64,000 nt of DNA from GCA-2720865 sp047630275. GTDB lineage: Bacteria; Bdellovibrionota; Bacteriovoracia; Bacteriovoracales; Bacteriovoracaceae. The notes beneath the pieces are model-generated. The model did no database searches and was not told the DNA's origin. It saw only the letters and a list, made by a program, of their open reading frames with translations. How positions within the stretch are numbered: position 1 is the first letter of the stretch; every line of letters begins with the position of its first letter. Both the position numbers and the translations under genes were made by a program. The stretch spans positions 434,001 to 498,000 of the forward strand of contig JBLHVN010000003.1 of assembly GCA_047630275.1 (NCBI GenBank). The letters are read 5' to 3'. Positions 8,276-17,673 of this stretch are shown piece after piece.

Positions 8276-8737
8276 ATGTACGCATATGATAATAACGAAG
8301 AATTAGTTGAGTATATCGAAGAGGCACTAGGAAGTAATACTGAGGAGAACAAGCTAAATATCCTCTGCGTTGATAATAACGGAAATCTTTTAAAAAACAT
8401 GGACCAAATCACAGAATTAAGAAAAGAGACTTCTAGCATCTCAATTCTTAGGTCAGGTGGTATCTCAAGTATTGTTAAATATATGAAAGAAAACAAAGTC
8501 GATCTTCTTATACTAGACTTAGAGTTTCCTGAACTAACCTCTATTGAAGCGGGAAACTATATTAGAAAAACTCTAAAAAAAGAAGTTCCTATTGTTCATA
8601 CAAGTTCAGACTTAAAAAACCTAAAACCACATATGCATGAAATTAATTGGAGCAAAACAACTTTCCTCAAATTCCCTTTTCGTGGAGAAGACTTAAGCCT
8701 AGCCGTAAAGAGGATAGTAGATGGGAATGCCGCTTAG
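8276..8737 (+). CDS. Single-domain response regulator with acidic N-terminal extension
   Basis: After about 28 acidic residues a receiver fold starts. The usual acidic pair reads CVDNN, the phospho-acceptor is in LLILDLEFPE (about residue 85), the switch is HTSSD and the conserved Lys is in FLKFPF. There is no output domain. The SSDLKNLK stretch closely resembles the SSDLENMK stretch of the receiver at 36009, suggesting these two are sister proteins. GGGAG sits 9 bases before the ATG. It is probably a phosphate shuttle or sink for the neighbouring Hpt. Confidence 0.75.
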   Translation: MYAYDNNEELVEYIEEALGSNTEENKLNILCVDNNGNLLKNMDQITELRKETSSISILRSGGISSIVKYMKENKVDLLILDLEFPELTSIEAGNYIRKTLKKEVPIVHTSSDLKNLKPHMHEINWSKTTFLKFPFRGEDLSLAVKRIVDGNAA

Positions 8738-8775
8738 GAATGGAAGTCCAGACAAGTTTTAAGAGCTTAAATACT

Positions 8776-9459
8776 CTAACCGAAGTAAGTACCTTCAAAG
8801 TAAATAGGCTTCTTATCACTTAAGAGTTCATAAAGTTCGCTCTTAGTTTCAACTTCGGGTTCGAGCCAATCCTTAAGATGCTCTTCTTTGAGTATAATAG
8901 GTGTCCTATCATGACCTTTTTCTAAAACCTCTGGATTTGGCTCATCTGTAATCATGGCAAAGGAGTCAATATACTCTTCCCCTTTTTGCCAACGGTCCCA
9001 AAGACAGGCAACCCAGAAGTACTCTTTATTATCTGGGCGAAATTCGATCAGGGCCTTTGATCCATTCCGATCCACCCATTCGTAAAACGACTGCAAGCAT
9101 ATGGCTCCGTGGCGCTTACCAAACAGGGGCTGCCAAGCTTTTCTCTCTTCAAGAGAGTCAATGCGAGCGTTAAAGGTATTTTTAATTTCCACTTGCCTAC
9201 CAGTCTTTGGATTAAGACGGGTGTATTTATCCTCTGTGCAAAAAGAAGGCAAAAGTTGATAGCGCATGGGCCTTAATTGAAAGCCCTCTCTTCCTCTTAC
9301 TAGTAGTGGTGCCCAGGTCTTTGGGTAAAAACGTAAATCTTCTTCAGGTTCTTTAGAATTTTCTGGGTAATCAATTGATTTGATATTCTTAATATCTAAG
9401 AGTTCAGATTTAATAAGTTCTTGTCCCGTGACTTTTGCAATCATGGCAGAAAAACACAT
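8776..9459 (-). CDS. SRAP family protein (SOS response-associated peptidase, HMCES/YedK-like)
   Basis: The protein begins Met-Cys, the hallmark of SRAP proteins, in which Cys2 crosslinks to abasic sites in single-stranded DNA after Met removal. The other conserved elements are in place: RHGAICLQSFYEW containing the active-site Glu, and the HDRTPIIL motif that carries the catalytic His. At 227 residues it has the usual family length. It protects replication forks from abasic-site cleavage. It lies just downstream of yqeY on the same strand with a 6-base gap. Confidence 0.92.
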   Translation of the reverse strand: MCFSAMIAKVTGQELIKSELLDIKNIKSIDYPENSKEPEEDLRFYPKTWAPLLVRGREGFQLRPMRYQLLPSFCTEDKYTRLNPKTGRQVEIKNTFNARIDSLEERKAWQPLFGKRHGAICLQSFYEWVDRNGSKALIEFRPDNKEYFWVACLWDRWQKGEEYIDSFAMITDEPNPEVLEKGHDRTPIILKEEHLKDWLEPEVETKSELYELLSDKKPIYFEGTYFG

Positions 9460-9465
9460 AAGCAG

Positions 9466-9879
9466 CTATCCTTTTAAGGCGGCCATCACTAATTGTGAGG
9501 CCAGTTTCCCATCAAACTTTCCCTTAATCTGTGGCGAAAGCTCTTTCATCACTGCCCCCATATTAGGGTTATCTAGAGAGCTGACGATGTTCTTGATGAT
9601 TTCAACTACTGCTGCTTCATCTAATTGTTCAGGAAGAAACTCTGATAAGATCACAACCTCTGCTTCTATCTCAGCTCTCTGTTCAGATCCTTCAGGATAG
9701 AGGCTAATGGAGTCTTTTACTTTCTTAGCATAAGAGATCACGATCTCCATTTCTTCAATGGGTTTTTTAGAAGTATCATTTTCAATAAAGAGCTTCTTTA
9801 AATAGCGAAGAACATTCAGGCGCGGCTTATCTTTAGCCTTCATGGCCGTAATGATTTCTTTTGATATTCTATCTTTCAT
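9466..9879 (-). CDS. yqeY: YqeY / GatB-like C-terminal domain protein
   Basis: This 137-residue protein matches the YqeY family: an N-terminal helix MKDRISKEIITAMKAKDK, a LSEFLPEQL motif mid-protein and the C-terminal GKFDGKLASQLVMAAL that resembles the tRNA-binding tail domain of GatB. Family members lack the amidotransferase catalytic part, and their function is not firmly established. The ATG overlaps the end of the upstream membrane-protein gene and has a good GAGGG ribosome site. Confidence 0.92.
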   Translation of the reverse strand: MKDRISKEIITAMKAKDKPRLNVLRYLKKLFIENDTSKKPIEEMEIVISYAKKVKDSISLYPEGSEQRAEIEAEVVILSEFLPEQLDEAAVVEIIKNIVSSLDNPNMGAVMKELSPQIKGKFDGKLASQLVMAALKG

Positions 9880-10354
9880 TCTGACACCCTCTTATCTCTT
9901 CTAATAATTTACTATCATGCTCTAGGATCATAGGGCGGATCATCTCAACGATACCTTTATTTTGTCTTAAAACCTTAACAAATCGGCAAAGGAGGTCCTT
10001 ATCATTCTCATTTTTATCATTGAGTGAAAAAGCCGTTACGTCATACTCAGTAAGGTAAAAAACCTTAAAAAGAAGTTCCCTATATTCAAGGTTAACCATT
10101 TTCCCAGAATGCTTAACTAGCCTTTCAGCAAGTTCATCATCATGGATAGAAAAATCCCAAGTTAACCTATCCCCACTCCCAAGATCTAAAGTTCCTTCCC
10201 AAGTTTTGGGAAGAAAACCTTTCTTAGAAAGCTTAACAAGTTTACCGACGCGGTTTCCTTGAGAATAGCTATAATTGAGGACTAAGTAACAAACTCCTCC
10301 GCTAATAAGACTTAGCAGGATTAAATAGCTGATAATTTTCTTTTTCATAAACAT
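9869..10354 (-). CDS. Hypothetical membrane-anchored protein
   Basis: I do not recognise the family. A short basic N-terminus (MFMKKK) is followed by one hydrophobic segment (about residues 8-26) that should act as an uncleaved anchor or signal peptide, leaving about 130 residues outside the cytoplasm. The body is mixed and contains two Cys residues. Either the ATG at 10354 or the one at 10348 could be used, and neither has a close Shine-Dalgarno. It overlaps yqeY by 11 bases, so the two are co-transcribed. Confidence 0.6.
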   Translation of the reverse strand: MFMKKKIISYLILLSLISGGVCYLVLNYSYSQGNRVGKLVKLSKKGFLPKTWEGTLDLGSGDRLTWDFSIHDDELAERLVKHSGKMVNLEYRELLFKVFYLTEYDVTAFSLNDKNENDKDLLCRFVKVLRQNKGIVEMIRPMILEHDSKLLEEIRGCQNER

Positions 10355-10452
10355 AAGTTACTTAAATTCAGCTCCTGTGTCACGCTGCTTCTTCACGGGG
10401 GAGAATCGGTGCGTTAAGCTCTCGCCATTATAAAGACTCTAAAGGAAATCTT

Positions 10453-12270
10453 ATGGAACAAATTACTGATTGCACAACTTGGGATAACTCAAACGTTTAT
10501 TCATCAATTGATGATCCAAAGATAGAGGAGGCTCTAGCATGGGTTTCTAAGAGCTCTTTACAACTAAAAGAACCTGCTGAACTTATTGCAAGCTCTCTTC
10601 AAGACTTAGATTCCAAAGCAAAAGCTCTCATCCCTACAGCACAAAAACTAATGCTTGATCATCACGCCATTAGCATTGAGATCTATACTTTAAGAACCTT
10701 TGCCAGTTGCCTAACTTCAACTGATGCAAAGAATGAAAAGGCCCGTGCTCTTCTTTCAAGGATTTCAAAAGTAAACACAGAGCTAAATCAAATAACAACT
10801 CCCCTCTTTGTTTTCACTGATAAGATCAGTGAAGAAGACTTAGAACTCTTTCTAGATCATAAAGAGGCTAAAGATTGGGATTTTCAATTAAAGCATGGAA
10901 GACTCCTCTCAGAATATTCTCTTAATAATTCTGAAGAACAGATAATCTCTGGGTTATCTGTTGATGGGCTTCACGCTTGGGGTAACCTTTACAATTCAAT
11001 TTCAGGAAAGCTTACTTGTAAAGTTGATGGTGAAGAACTCGGGCTCGCTAGGGCCTCTAGCCTCCTTCGCCAAGGAGATAGGGATAAAAGAATCAAGGCC
11101 CATAAGGCCATAAAAGAAGCTTGGTCTGTCCATGAAGAAAGTAGCGCTTCTATTTTAAATGCAATCAATGGCTGGCGGCTAGAAAATAACTCTCTTCGCT
11201 CAAAGGGAGCTTCAAAGGAGCTCCACTACTTAGATACGGCCTGCCATCAATCTCATATTAGTAGAAAGACTCTTGATACTTTAATGGAGACCACCTTTGA
11301 AAATAGAAGCATTGGTCACCGCGCTCATAAGGCCATGGCCAAAGGCATGGGTGTAGAAAAGCTTGGCCCTTGGGATATCCTGGCTCCGGCTCCTATGGGA
11401 AAAGGCAAAGGAAAGACCTATGGCTTTAAAGAATCAATTGATCTTATCAGCGAGGCCTTCTCAAGGCTTACTCCTCAAATGGGTGAGTTTGCTCAGATGA
11501 TGTACAAGAATAATTGGATCGATGCTAAAGAAACTGAGTTTAGATCCCCAGGCGCTTATTGTACTGGCTTTGCTAAGTACAGAGAGCCAAGAGTCTTTAT
11601 GACCTTTGATGGATCTATTGGAAACGTCATCACTTTGGCCCACGAGATTGGTCACGCCTATCATAACTGGGTTATGAGAGACATGCCCTTTGTTAAAACC
11701 TTCTACGCCATGACCACTGCAGAGACGGCTTCAATCTTCGGAGAGACTCTTGTAAGAGATTATCTTTTTGAAAACTGTAAGACTGAAGAAGACCGCTTTG
11801 AGATAACTTGGCAAGATGCTGAATCAGCTGGGGCCATGCTTTGCAATATCCCTGCTAGGTTTGAATTTGAAAAACAACTTGTTGAAAAAAGAAAAGAATC
11901 CGTTGTTCCTGCTAGTGAGTTAAAAACCATGATGGGTGAAGCTTGGAATACTTGGTATGGAGACTCAATTAGCGAAACTGACGAGATGTACTGGGCCTCA
12001 AAGCTTCATTTCTCTATCAGCTCAATTGGATTTTATAACTATCCCTATCTCTTTGGTTATCTTTTTAGCCTTGGTATATATGCTGAAAAAGACAACCACG
12101 GCGATAAGTTCAACGATCTTTATACCAATATACTTAGAGACACAGGATCAATGAACGCTGTTGATCTAATTAAGAAGCACCTAGGAAAAAGCATAGAAGA
12201 GAAGGCCTTCTGGCAAGGCTCTCTGGACTTAGTTAATAAATCAGTCACTCGCTTTGAAGGACTTGCTTAA
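10453..12270 (+). CDS. pepF: M3 family oligoendopeptidase F
   Basis: This 605-residue zinc metallopeptidase carries the M3 signature LAHEIGHAYHNWV near residue 396, with the third zinc-ligand Glu expected in the downstream TTAETASIFGE segment. Conserved substrate-binding His and Tyr residues are present in the C-terminal helical region. PepF enzymes degrade short peptides (7-17 residues) in the cytoplasm, and no signal peptide is present. AAAGGAAA precedes the ATG. Its end overlaps the end of the convergent hydrolase gene by 4 bases. Confidence 0.93.
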   Translation: MEQITDCTTWDNSNVYSSIDDPKIEEALAWVSKSSLQLKEPAELIASSLQDLDSKAKALIPTAQKLMLDHHAISIEIYTLRTFASCLTSTDAKNEKARALLSRISKVNTELNQITTPLFVFTDKISEEDLELFLDHKEAKDWDFQLKHGRLLSEYSLNNSEEQIISGLSVDGLHAWGNLYNSISGKLTCKVDGEELGLARASSLLRQGDRDKRIKAHKAIKEAWSVHEESSASILNAINGWRLENNSLRSKGASKELHYLDTACHQSHISRKTLDTLMETTFENRSIGHRAHKAMAKGMGVEKLGPWDILAPAPMGKGKGKTYGFKESIDLISEAFSRLTPQMGEFAQMMYKNNWIDAKETEFRSPGAYCTGFAKYREPRVFMTFDGSIGNVITLAHEIGHAYHNWVMRDMPFVKTFYAMTTAETASIFGETLVRDYLFENCKTEEDRFEITWQDAESAGAMLCNIPARFEFEKQLVEKRKESVVPASELKTMMGEAWNTWYGDSISETDEMYWASKLHFSISSIGFYNYPYLFGYLFSLGIYAEKDNHGDKFNDLYTNILRDTGSMNAVDLIKKHLGKSIEEKAFWQGSLDLVNKSVTRFEGLA

Positions 12271-13019
12271 TCAAGAAGTAGATTTAGATAAGTTCTTTGC
12301 ACTTCTTTATAAAGAGTTAGGTTAGCATGGTTGTTCCCCTCTGATCCACTGATCAGAGAGCCTGGGACAACTATGTTCTGAGTATATTCCCCTCCCCTAC
12401 TATCTTTGTAAGGGTAGCCTCTTAAGAAGCCCTTTTGATAATAAACATAATGCTTTTTGATATTCTCTTTAGTTCTAAATTTACTCTTAAGCCGGGGATC
12501 TATGCTCAGCATGGCCTTAACTTTAAAACCTTTAAGTTTTTTATATAAAGTATTCATCAGTCTTTTTGCCGCATTTCCCCCAAAGCTATGCCCAACGATG
12601 ACAAGTCTTAAGTTCTCCTTATGAACTTTATGCCATGCCTTTACACATTCAAAGGAAATGCTTTTCCCTTGCCCTTCTCCAGAGTGAGGGAGCACTAGGA
12701 ATTCAGTGTTCTCGAAAGTCTGATCTAAGTTCTTGATCAAAAGATTATCGGTTACATAGGCCATGCTTTCTCCACTTGGAAATTCTGGTCTTAGTCCCTC
12801 TTTTAACTGGTCTTGGTATTTATAAAGCTTTAAGGCAGCTTTTTTTCTAAAGGCCCCAAGCCCTTCAAAGGCCACTACCAACTTCTTATCGCTTTCCATG
12901 GCCCACAAGTGACAGCTCTTTGCTACTACCCCAAGAGACTCTCCAGGAAGTGGTCTTACGGTGGAATGAAGCTTTGTTGAGCTTAATGATATTAAGATGA
13001 TTAATAAGATTTCTTTCAT
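12267..13019 (-). CDS. Secreted alpha/beta hydrolase (lipase/esterase-like)
   Basis: The ATG at 13019 is preceded by GGAGAG at proper distance and begins a signal peptide (about 18 residues), so I prefer it to the longer frame starting at 13040, which would contain the ribosome site. The nucleophile elbow GHSFGG (about residue 145) in VIVGHSFGGNAAKR is diagnostic for serine hydrolases. A likely catalytic Asp follows in MLSIDPRL, and a late His in NNHANL may complete the triad. Substrate unknown; periplasmic or secreted lipase or esterase activity is an inference. Confidence 0.72.
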   Translation of the reverse strand: MKEILLIILISLSSTKLHSTVRPLPGESLGVVAKSCHLWAMESDKKLVVAFEGLGAFRKKAALKLYKYQDQLKEGLRPEFPSGESMAYVTDNLLIKNLDQTFENTEFLVLPHSGEGQGKSISFECVKAWHKVHKENLRLVIVGHSFGGNAAKRLMNTLYKKLKGFKVKAMLSIDPRLKSKFRTKENIKKHYVYYQKGFLRGYPYKDSRGGEYTQNIVVPGSLISGSEGNNHANLTLYKEVQRTYLNLLLD

Positions 13020-13111
13020 GATTCTCTCCAGTGAGATCACTTTAAAGGAATCTAGGAAAATCTCTAGGGAGGGAGTAAATTTTTAGTTACGGAAACTGTA
13101 ACTGCTTAGAA

Positions 13112-13141
13112 GGTCTTACTAAGGCTATTCTTAGTAAGACC
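13112..13141 (-). terminator. Strong hairpin after the Na/Pi cotransporter gene
   Basis: A perfect 12-base stem, GGTCTTACTAAG pairing with CTTAGTAAGACC around a 6-base loop, begins 8 bases after the stop of the minus-strand transporter gene. The run of T expected of a classical intrinsic terminator is missing on the minus strand, so it may be an mRNA-end stabiliser instead. Confidence 0.45.
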
Positions 13142-13149
13142 GTTATTGA

Positions 13150-14808
13150 TTAAATATGGGCTTCAGCAATATTTTGAGCATGTGAGCGGATCTTTCTTAC
13201 GGCCACAACCATATCTGAGAAGGTCAAGGTAGTAAGTGGATCGGAGTTTCCATTTGAGACACGGACAAGTTGATTCTTACGAATCAATTGAGCCTTTTGT
13301 CTTAATTCTTCAGACTTTCTATGAACAATAGTTAAGTCCATTTGTTCTGTTGATTTAATTCTTTTTGTAATACCTGAATAGAATTTTTCAACCTCATCGT
13401 AAAAGCTTAAGAATTCTTCTTTAGACTCTTCAGTTAAAACCTCATGTAAAGGTGTTCTTGTAGAGTATTTAGCCAACCTTTCAAGATAGTCCGCCACCGA
13501 CTCAAGTTCGTCTGCCTCACGCATAATGGATTGTGCGAGGTTAGACTCTTCAGAGGTCAAACTATTTTCACAAAGCTTAACTAGGAAGATAGTAATCTCT
13601 TTTTGGATATTATCTGTAATCTGCTCGTAATCTCTAATCTTAATCAGAGCATCTTCTGGAGAGAGCTCGGACTTTTGACGTAAGAGCTTCCCTGTTAATT
13701 CATAGGCGCGGTCAACTACGTCTTTCATCTTAGTAAGTTCTGCTTCAGCTTGAGCAAAAGCTGTAGCTGGGATTAAATCTTTTGGGTCTCCTAGAACAAC
13801 AAGATGGTGCTGCTGCTTATTTCCTTTATCAGGTGTGATTCTAGTAACGAAGTTTGCCAACTTATAAAGAAAGGGAAGAAAGAGTAAGGTCGCCGTCACA
13901 TTAAAGATACTGTGTCCCGTTGCAATATGAACGGCAATATTTGGTTTATCTCCACTTGGAGAAATAAAGTTAGGATCTCCTGGAACAATCCAATCGATTA
14001 GTTCGACATAATAAGGAAAGATCAAAAAGATGACTAAGACTCCAAGCAAGTTAAAGATAGCATGGGCGCGAGCGGCTCTTTTAGCCGTAATATTTGCTCC
14101 AACAGAAGCAAGCAAGGCCGTAATGGTTGTACCAATATTTTCACCTAAGACTAGTGCTGCTGCCGTTTGAAAGCTAATCGCTCCAGAAGCGGCCATGGCA
14201 ATAGTAATCCCAAGCATGGCTGAAGAACTTTGAATGACCATAGTTAGAATACAACCGACTAAGATACATGCAGCGTAAGCTCCGTAGTGTGGCTCTGAGA
14301 AGTAAGAGATCATCTCTAAGAATTCAGGCATGCTTCTTAAAGGCTTAAAAGCCCCAGACATAATCTTTAGTCCGTAAAAGATCATCCCCACACCAAAGAG
14401 CACCTTCCCTATCTGACGGGTTCTATGGGACTTTCCAAAAAGAAGTGGAAAGATACCAAGAGCTATAAAAAGAAGCCCATACTTTCCAACCTTGATAGAG
14501 ATGATCCAACCCGTTACGGTTGTCCCTATATTGGCCCCAAAGATAACCCCAATAGCTTGGGTTAGATTCATAAGTCCTGCGTTTACAAAGCCTACCACCA
14601 TCACAGTTGTGACTGAAGAAGATTGCACGATCATCGTCACAACAACACCAACCATGACAGAGTAAATTCTGTGCTTAGTAATTGTATCGATGGCCCGTTT
14701 AATAACATCGCCGGCCGCTGACTGCAGGGCCTCACTCATTGACTTCATGCCAAAAAAGAAGATTCCTAAGCCACCTAAAACGGTGTAGCCCATAGTAAAG
14801 AGATCCAT
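13150..14808 (-). CDS. Na+/phosphate cotransporter family protein with PhoU-like C-terminus
   Basis: This 552-residue membrane protein has the two inverted Na/Pi-cotransporter repeats, each with a QSSS signature: VQSSSVTTVMVVGF (about residue 61) and IQSSSAMLGITIA (about 190). Each is followed by a GxNIGTT element (GANIGTT, GENIGTT). The region after residue 340 is helical and charged, like the PhoU-related tail of YjbB/NptA proteins. It should import or export inorganic phosphate coupled to sodium across the inner membrane. AAAAGG lies 9 bases before the ATG. No Pst genes are adjacent. Confidence 0.92.
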   Translation of the reverse strand: MDLFTMGYTVLGGLGIFFFGMKSMSEALQSAAGDVIKRAIDTITKHRIYSVMVGVVVTMIVQSSSVTTVMVVGFVNAGLMNLTQAIGVIFGANIGTTVTGWIISIKVGKYGLLFIALGIFPLLFGKSHRTRQIGKVLFGVGMIFYGLKIMSGAFKPLRSMPEFLEMISYFSEPHYGAYAACILVGCILTMVIQSSSAMLGITIAMAASGAISFQTAAALVLGENIGTTITALLASVGANITAKRAARAHAIFNLLGVLVIFLIFPYYVELIDWIVPGDPNFISPSGDKPNIAVHIATGHSIFNVTATLLFLPFLYKLANFVTRITPDKGNKQQHHLVVLGDPKDLIPATAFAQAEAELTKMKDVVDRAYELTGKLLRQKSELSPEDALIKIRDYEQITDNIQKEITIFLVKLCENSLTSEESNLAQSIMREADELESVADYLERLAKYSTRTPLHEVLTEESKEEFLSFYDEVEKFYSGITKRIKSTEQMDLTIVHRKSEELRQKAQLIRKNQLVRVSNGNSDPLTTLTFSDMVVAVRKIRSHAQNIAEAHI

Positions 14809-14971
14809 AAAAAATGCCTTTTGTTTGCTTTTAGTATCGTTAGTTTACCTTTGCCTAAAACATTTTACTAGGGTGCAAATTGTAATTAATTGCTAGTCCA
14901 GAGCAATTTCGGCCAGTACTCAAAGTTCTTTTCATGTATAATTTACCGACTAACAAAAAAGGATTTTCAAA

Positions 14972-15361
14972 ATGCTCGAATCAAAAAAGACGGATATTGC
15001 ACTACTCATATTAAGGCTAACTTCTGGTGGGTTCATGTTAACTCATGGCATCCCTAAACTAATGAAGTTCTTCTCGGATACCCCCATAAGTTTTGCGGAT
15101 CCACTTGGTATCGGAATAGTCGCTTCACTTACCCTTGCGGTTTTCACTGAATTTGTTTGCGCACTAGGCTTAATGGCAGGACTTAAGACTAGATTCTGTG
15201 CCTTGTCTCTCTCTGTCACAATGATTGTTGCGGCCTTTGTGGTTCACTTTGCTGACCCCTTCGCTAGGAAGGAAAAGGCGATAATGTACCTCTCCATTTA
15301 CATAGCCCTTTTTATTAGTGGTGGAGGAGGATTTTCCGTAGACCGCTTAATGAAGAAGTAA
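14972..15361 (+). CDS. DoxX family membrane protein
   Basis: The 129-residue protein has four predicted membrane helices and the DoxX/DoxD N-terminal pattern (LLILRLTSGGFMLTHGIPKL), followed by a conserved LGL-AG segment in the third helix. Family members are inner-membrane proteins linked to thiol or quinone redox chemistry, though the exact role is usually unknown. AAGGA precedes the ATG by 9 bases. It appears to be monocistronic. Confidence 0.88.
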   Translation: MLESKKTDIALLILRLTSGGFMLTHGIPKLMKFFSDTPISFADPLGIGIVASLTLAVFTEFVCALGLMAGLKTRFCALSLSVTMIVAAFVVHFADPFARKEKAIMYLSIYIALFISGGGGFSVDRLMKK

Positions 15362-15381
15362 AACTGCCAAGAATCTGTGCT

Positions 15382-15404
15382 AGGCCTTCTCCTAAAGAAG
15401 GCCT
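15382..15404 (+). terminator. Hairpin downstream of the DoxX gene
   Basis: AGGCCTTCT (15382-15390) pairs perfectly with AGAAGGCCT (15396-15404) around a 5-base loop, starting 20 bases after the DoxX stop. No T tract follows, so intrinsic termination is only a possibility. Confidence 0.35.
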
Positions 15405-15531
15405 CTAAGCCTCTAATAATCCGACTATATCCCACTAAAAGCCTCTATTACTCTAAACTTAACTCATAGGTTCCATATAAATGTCCGATAGGAGTCATTA
15501 GAGAGGAATACCTAAAAAAGGAAATAGAGGC

Positions 15532-17673
15532 TTGAGTCAGATCCAATCATTCATGAATTCTTTAAAAGTCACTATTGTGTCTTTTGCCTTAGTATTCTCA
15601 ACCCTCCCCTTAGCTCAAGCGTCAGAGACGGCCAAGGATAAATTAGACAGCCTAAGACAAGAACAGGCGTGGATGAAAGGTGTAGGAGCAGAAACAAGAA
15701 TGCTCGCAAGTGGTCCACAAGTTATGGACCGCGTTCAACAATTTATCAATGACCCAAAGAATAAAGAAATCTTAAAAACAGATGCTGGTGTCTACCTCTT
15801 AAATGAACATACCCGCATGAGCAATTTCTTCATGGTCAAATCAAGCATGGAAGATTGTAAGCAAGAGGGTGAAGACCCTAACAACCGTCAACTACGGGGA
15901 AGGATCACTGAAGCCGCCCGAGTTTCTGAAAACTGTGTTAAAACAAGAAAAGATCTTGATTCCTTTGCAAGCATTACAGACCTAAACGCTAACGTTCAGG
16001 CCATTACTAATAAAATCTTTGATGATAGAGATGTCGTTAATAAAGAATCAAAAGGTGGACCATCGGATTTACAAGACCTCCTCTTTGCTCAATCACTAAA
16101 AAACTCAGCCTCGACTTTAATGGATATCAAATACCGCTACGATAAAGACTTCTTAAAAGTCACTTCAGATAAACAAGCAGACAAACAGCGAGATAATAAA
16201 CAACTAGCGCAGCTTGCCTTAAAGCTTTGCCCAACCGATGGTATTACATGTACTCAGAATCAGATTAAGTCAGTTTGGAAGCATCTAAGAGAAGAAGCAA
16301 AGATTCTAAAACGAGACAAGCAAAAGGTCACTTACGAGCAGGCCCGGTCAACACTTAATGAAAAGATTGAACGCTTAAATGTTAAGTTAAAAGCGGTCCC
16401 TTTTGACACTGATGAAGGCTATATAAAGACACGGATTTGGGATTCTAGCGACGCAAACCTAGAAAAAGAAGAAACAACCAAAGCCTTTGGTGAGTATGTG
16501 GCTGGCTATCTTCAAGAAGCCTCCTCTTCAGATGGAAACCTTCTTTTAACAGATTCACTCAAAAAAGATATCGGTGGCCTAAGACTACTTGAAGATGGCG
16601 ACCTAGAGGAAAAGACTGGTAAGCAGACCAAGTTCACTTTTAAGAACCATAAGCTGATAGAAGATGCTGATCAAATTAAAGAAAGTGTCGATGAAGTGAA
16701 AGAGAAGATCAATGATCAAATTTCCCAACTCAAAAAGATGTCCTCTGGAAAGAGCAAGCAGTATGACGCTTTAAAAGGAAAAGACTTTCAATCTTGGGGC
16801 CTAGGTGCTGATAAAGGTGAATGGAAGAAATCAAGATTAGAGCATATTAAAAAACTAGTGAAGACAAACCCTGCGGCAGTTGGGCAAATATTATTAGAAA
16901 ACCCAGAATACGCCAAGATTGTCTGTGAAATGATTCAAATAATTGAAGAAGATGATAAAGACGACGCCTCTTCAGATAAAGCCTGGATGTGGGGTGGGAT
17001 CATTGTTGGTGGAGCTCTTGCTCTAACTGGTATTGGTGCCGGTGTTGGTGCTGCCCTTATTGCTGGCTCAGTAGCTACGGCCACCCTAACCACAATTGCA
17101 ACAGGTGCTTTCGTGGCCGGTGTCGTTGTTGGGGGCGGAGAAGCCACATACTGGGGAAAACGAGCCTACGAACATGATAGAGAAATTAGAGAAGTTGAAC
17201 AGGCCTACTTTGCAGGTAACTCTGATACTCATAGTATAATCACAGCTAGAGAGTCCCTAACAAAGTTTAAAGACGCTCGATTTGATGCGGCCTTAGCACT
17301 CGGATTCGCCCTAGCCGATGTAGGGGCCTTAAAGGTTCTTGGGGCCGTAGGAAAAGGCGCCGCTAAAACAACCTCTGGACTTGCCAGGGCAAGTGCTAAG
17401 ACTTTATCTCCAAAGCAAGTTGACAACCTTACAAAGATCTACAGAAAGGCTTTAGAAGCTGGTAGCAAGAGTAGAGTGTTAAAAACGATAAAGTTATTAG
17501 GGAAAAATGGCGCTGAAAAGATGGACCGTTTCTTTACCTTTCTAGCTCAGGCCAGTGACGCTACTAGAATAAAAATCCTAGAGAAGATCTCAAGCGGGGC
17601 CTGGACTCCAAACAAGCTTAAAAAGATTGTTGACGAATCTCTAGCCGCTGCAAACAAAGCTTGTCTTAAGTAA
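15532..17673 (+). CDS. Large exported protein of unknown function with glycine/alanine-rich hydrophobic hairpin
   Basis: I do not recognise a family. The TTG at 15532 has AAGGA 9 bases upstream; an in-frame ATG at 15553 is an alternative. Residues of about 8-30 form a signal peptide ending in AQAS. The region 30-470 is helical, Lys/Glu-rich and likely coiled coil. Residues of about 484-545 form two Gly/Ala-rich hydrophobic stretches with glycine-zipper spacing (GAGVGAALIAG, GAFVAGVVVGGG), then an amphipathic basic C-terminal region. The pattern resembles membrane-inserting or envelope-spanning exported proteins, but no catalytic motif is visible. Confidence 0.75.
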   Translation: MSQIQSFMNSLKVTIVSFALVFSTLPLAQASETAKDKLDSLRQEQAWMKGVGAETRMLASGPQVMDRVQQFINDPKNKEILKTDAGVYLLNEHTRMSNFFMVKSSMEDCKQEGEDPNNRQLRGRITEAARVSENCVKTRKDLDSFASITDLNANVQAITNKIFDDRDVVNKESKGGPSDLQDLLFAQSLKNSASTLMDIKYRYDKDFLKVTSDKQADKQRDNKQLAQLALKLCPTDGITCTQNQIKSVWKHLREEAKILKRDKQKVTYEQARSTLNEKIERLNVKLKAVPFDTDEGYIKTRIWDSSDANLEKEETTKAFGEYVAGYLQEASSSDGNLLLTDSLKKDIGGLRLLEDGDLEEKTGKQTKFTFKNHKLIEDADQIKESVDEVKEKINDQISQLKKMSSGKSKQYDALKGKDFQSWGLGADKGEWKKSRLEHIKKLVKTNPAAVGQILLENPEYAKIVCEMIQIIEEDDKDDASSDKAWMWGGIIVGGALALTGIGAGVGAALIAGSVATATLTTIATGAFVAGVVVGGGEATYWGKRAYEHDREIREVEQAYFAGNSDTHSIITARESLTKFKDARFDAALALGFALADVGALKVLGAVGKGAAKTTSGLARASAKTLSPKQVDNLTKIYRKALEAGSKSRVLKTIKLLGKNGAEKMDRFFTFLAQASDATRIKILEKISSGAWTPNKLKKIVDESLAAANKACLK

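Noticed and set aside
15382..15404. Hairpin after the DoxX gene considered as a confident intrinsic terminator
   Set aside because: The stem is perfect but there is no T tract; listed only with low confidence.
16935..17426. Open frames on the minus strand and in another plus frame opposite the large exported protein
   Set aside because: They arise from the Gly/Ala-rich codons of the real gene and have no ribosome sites or domain signal.
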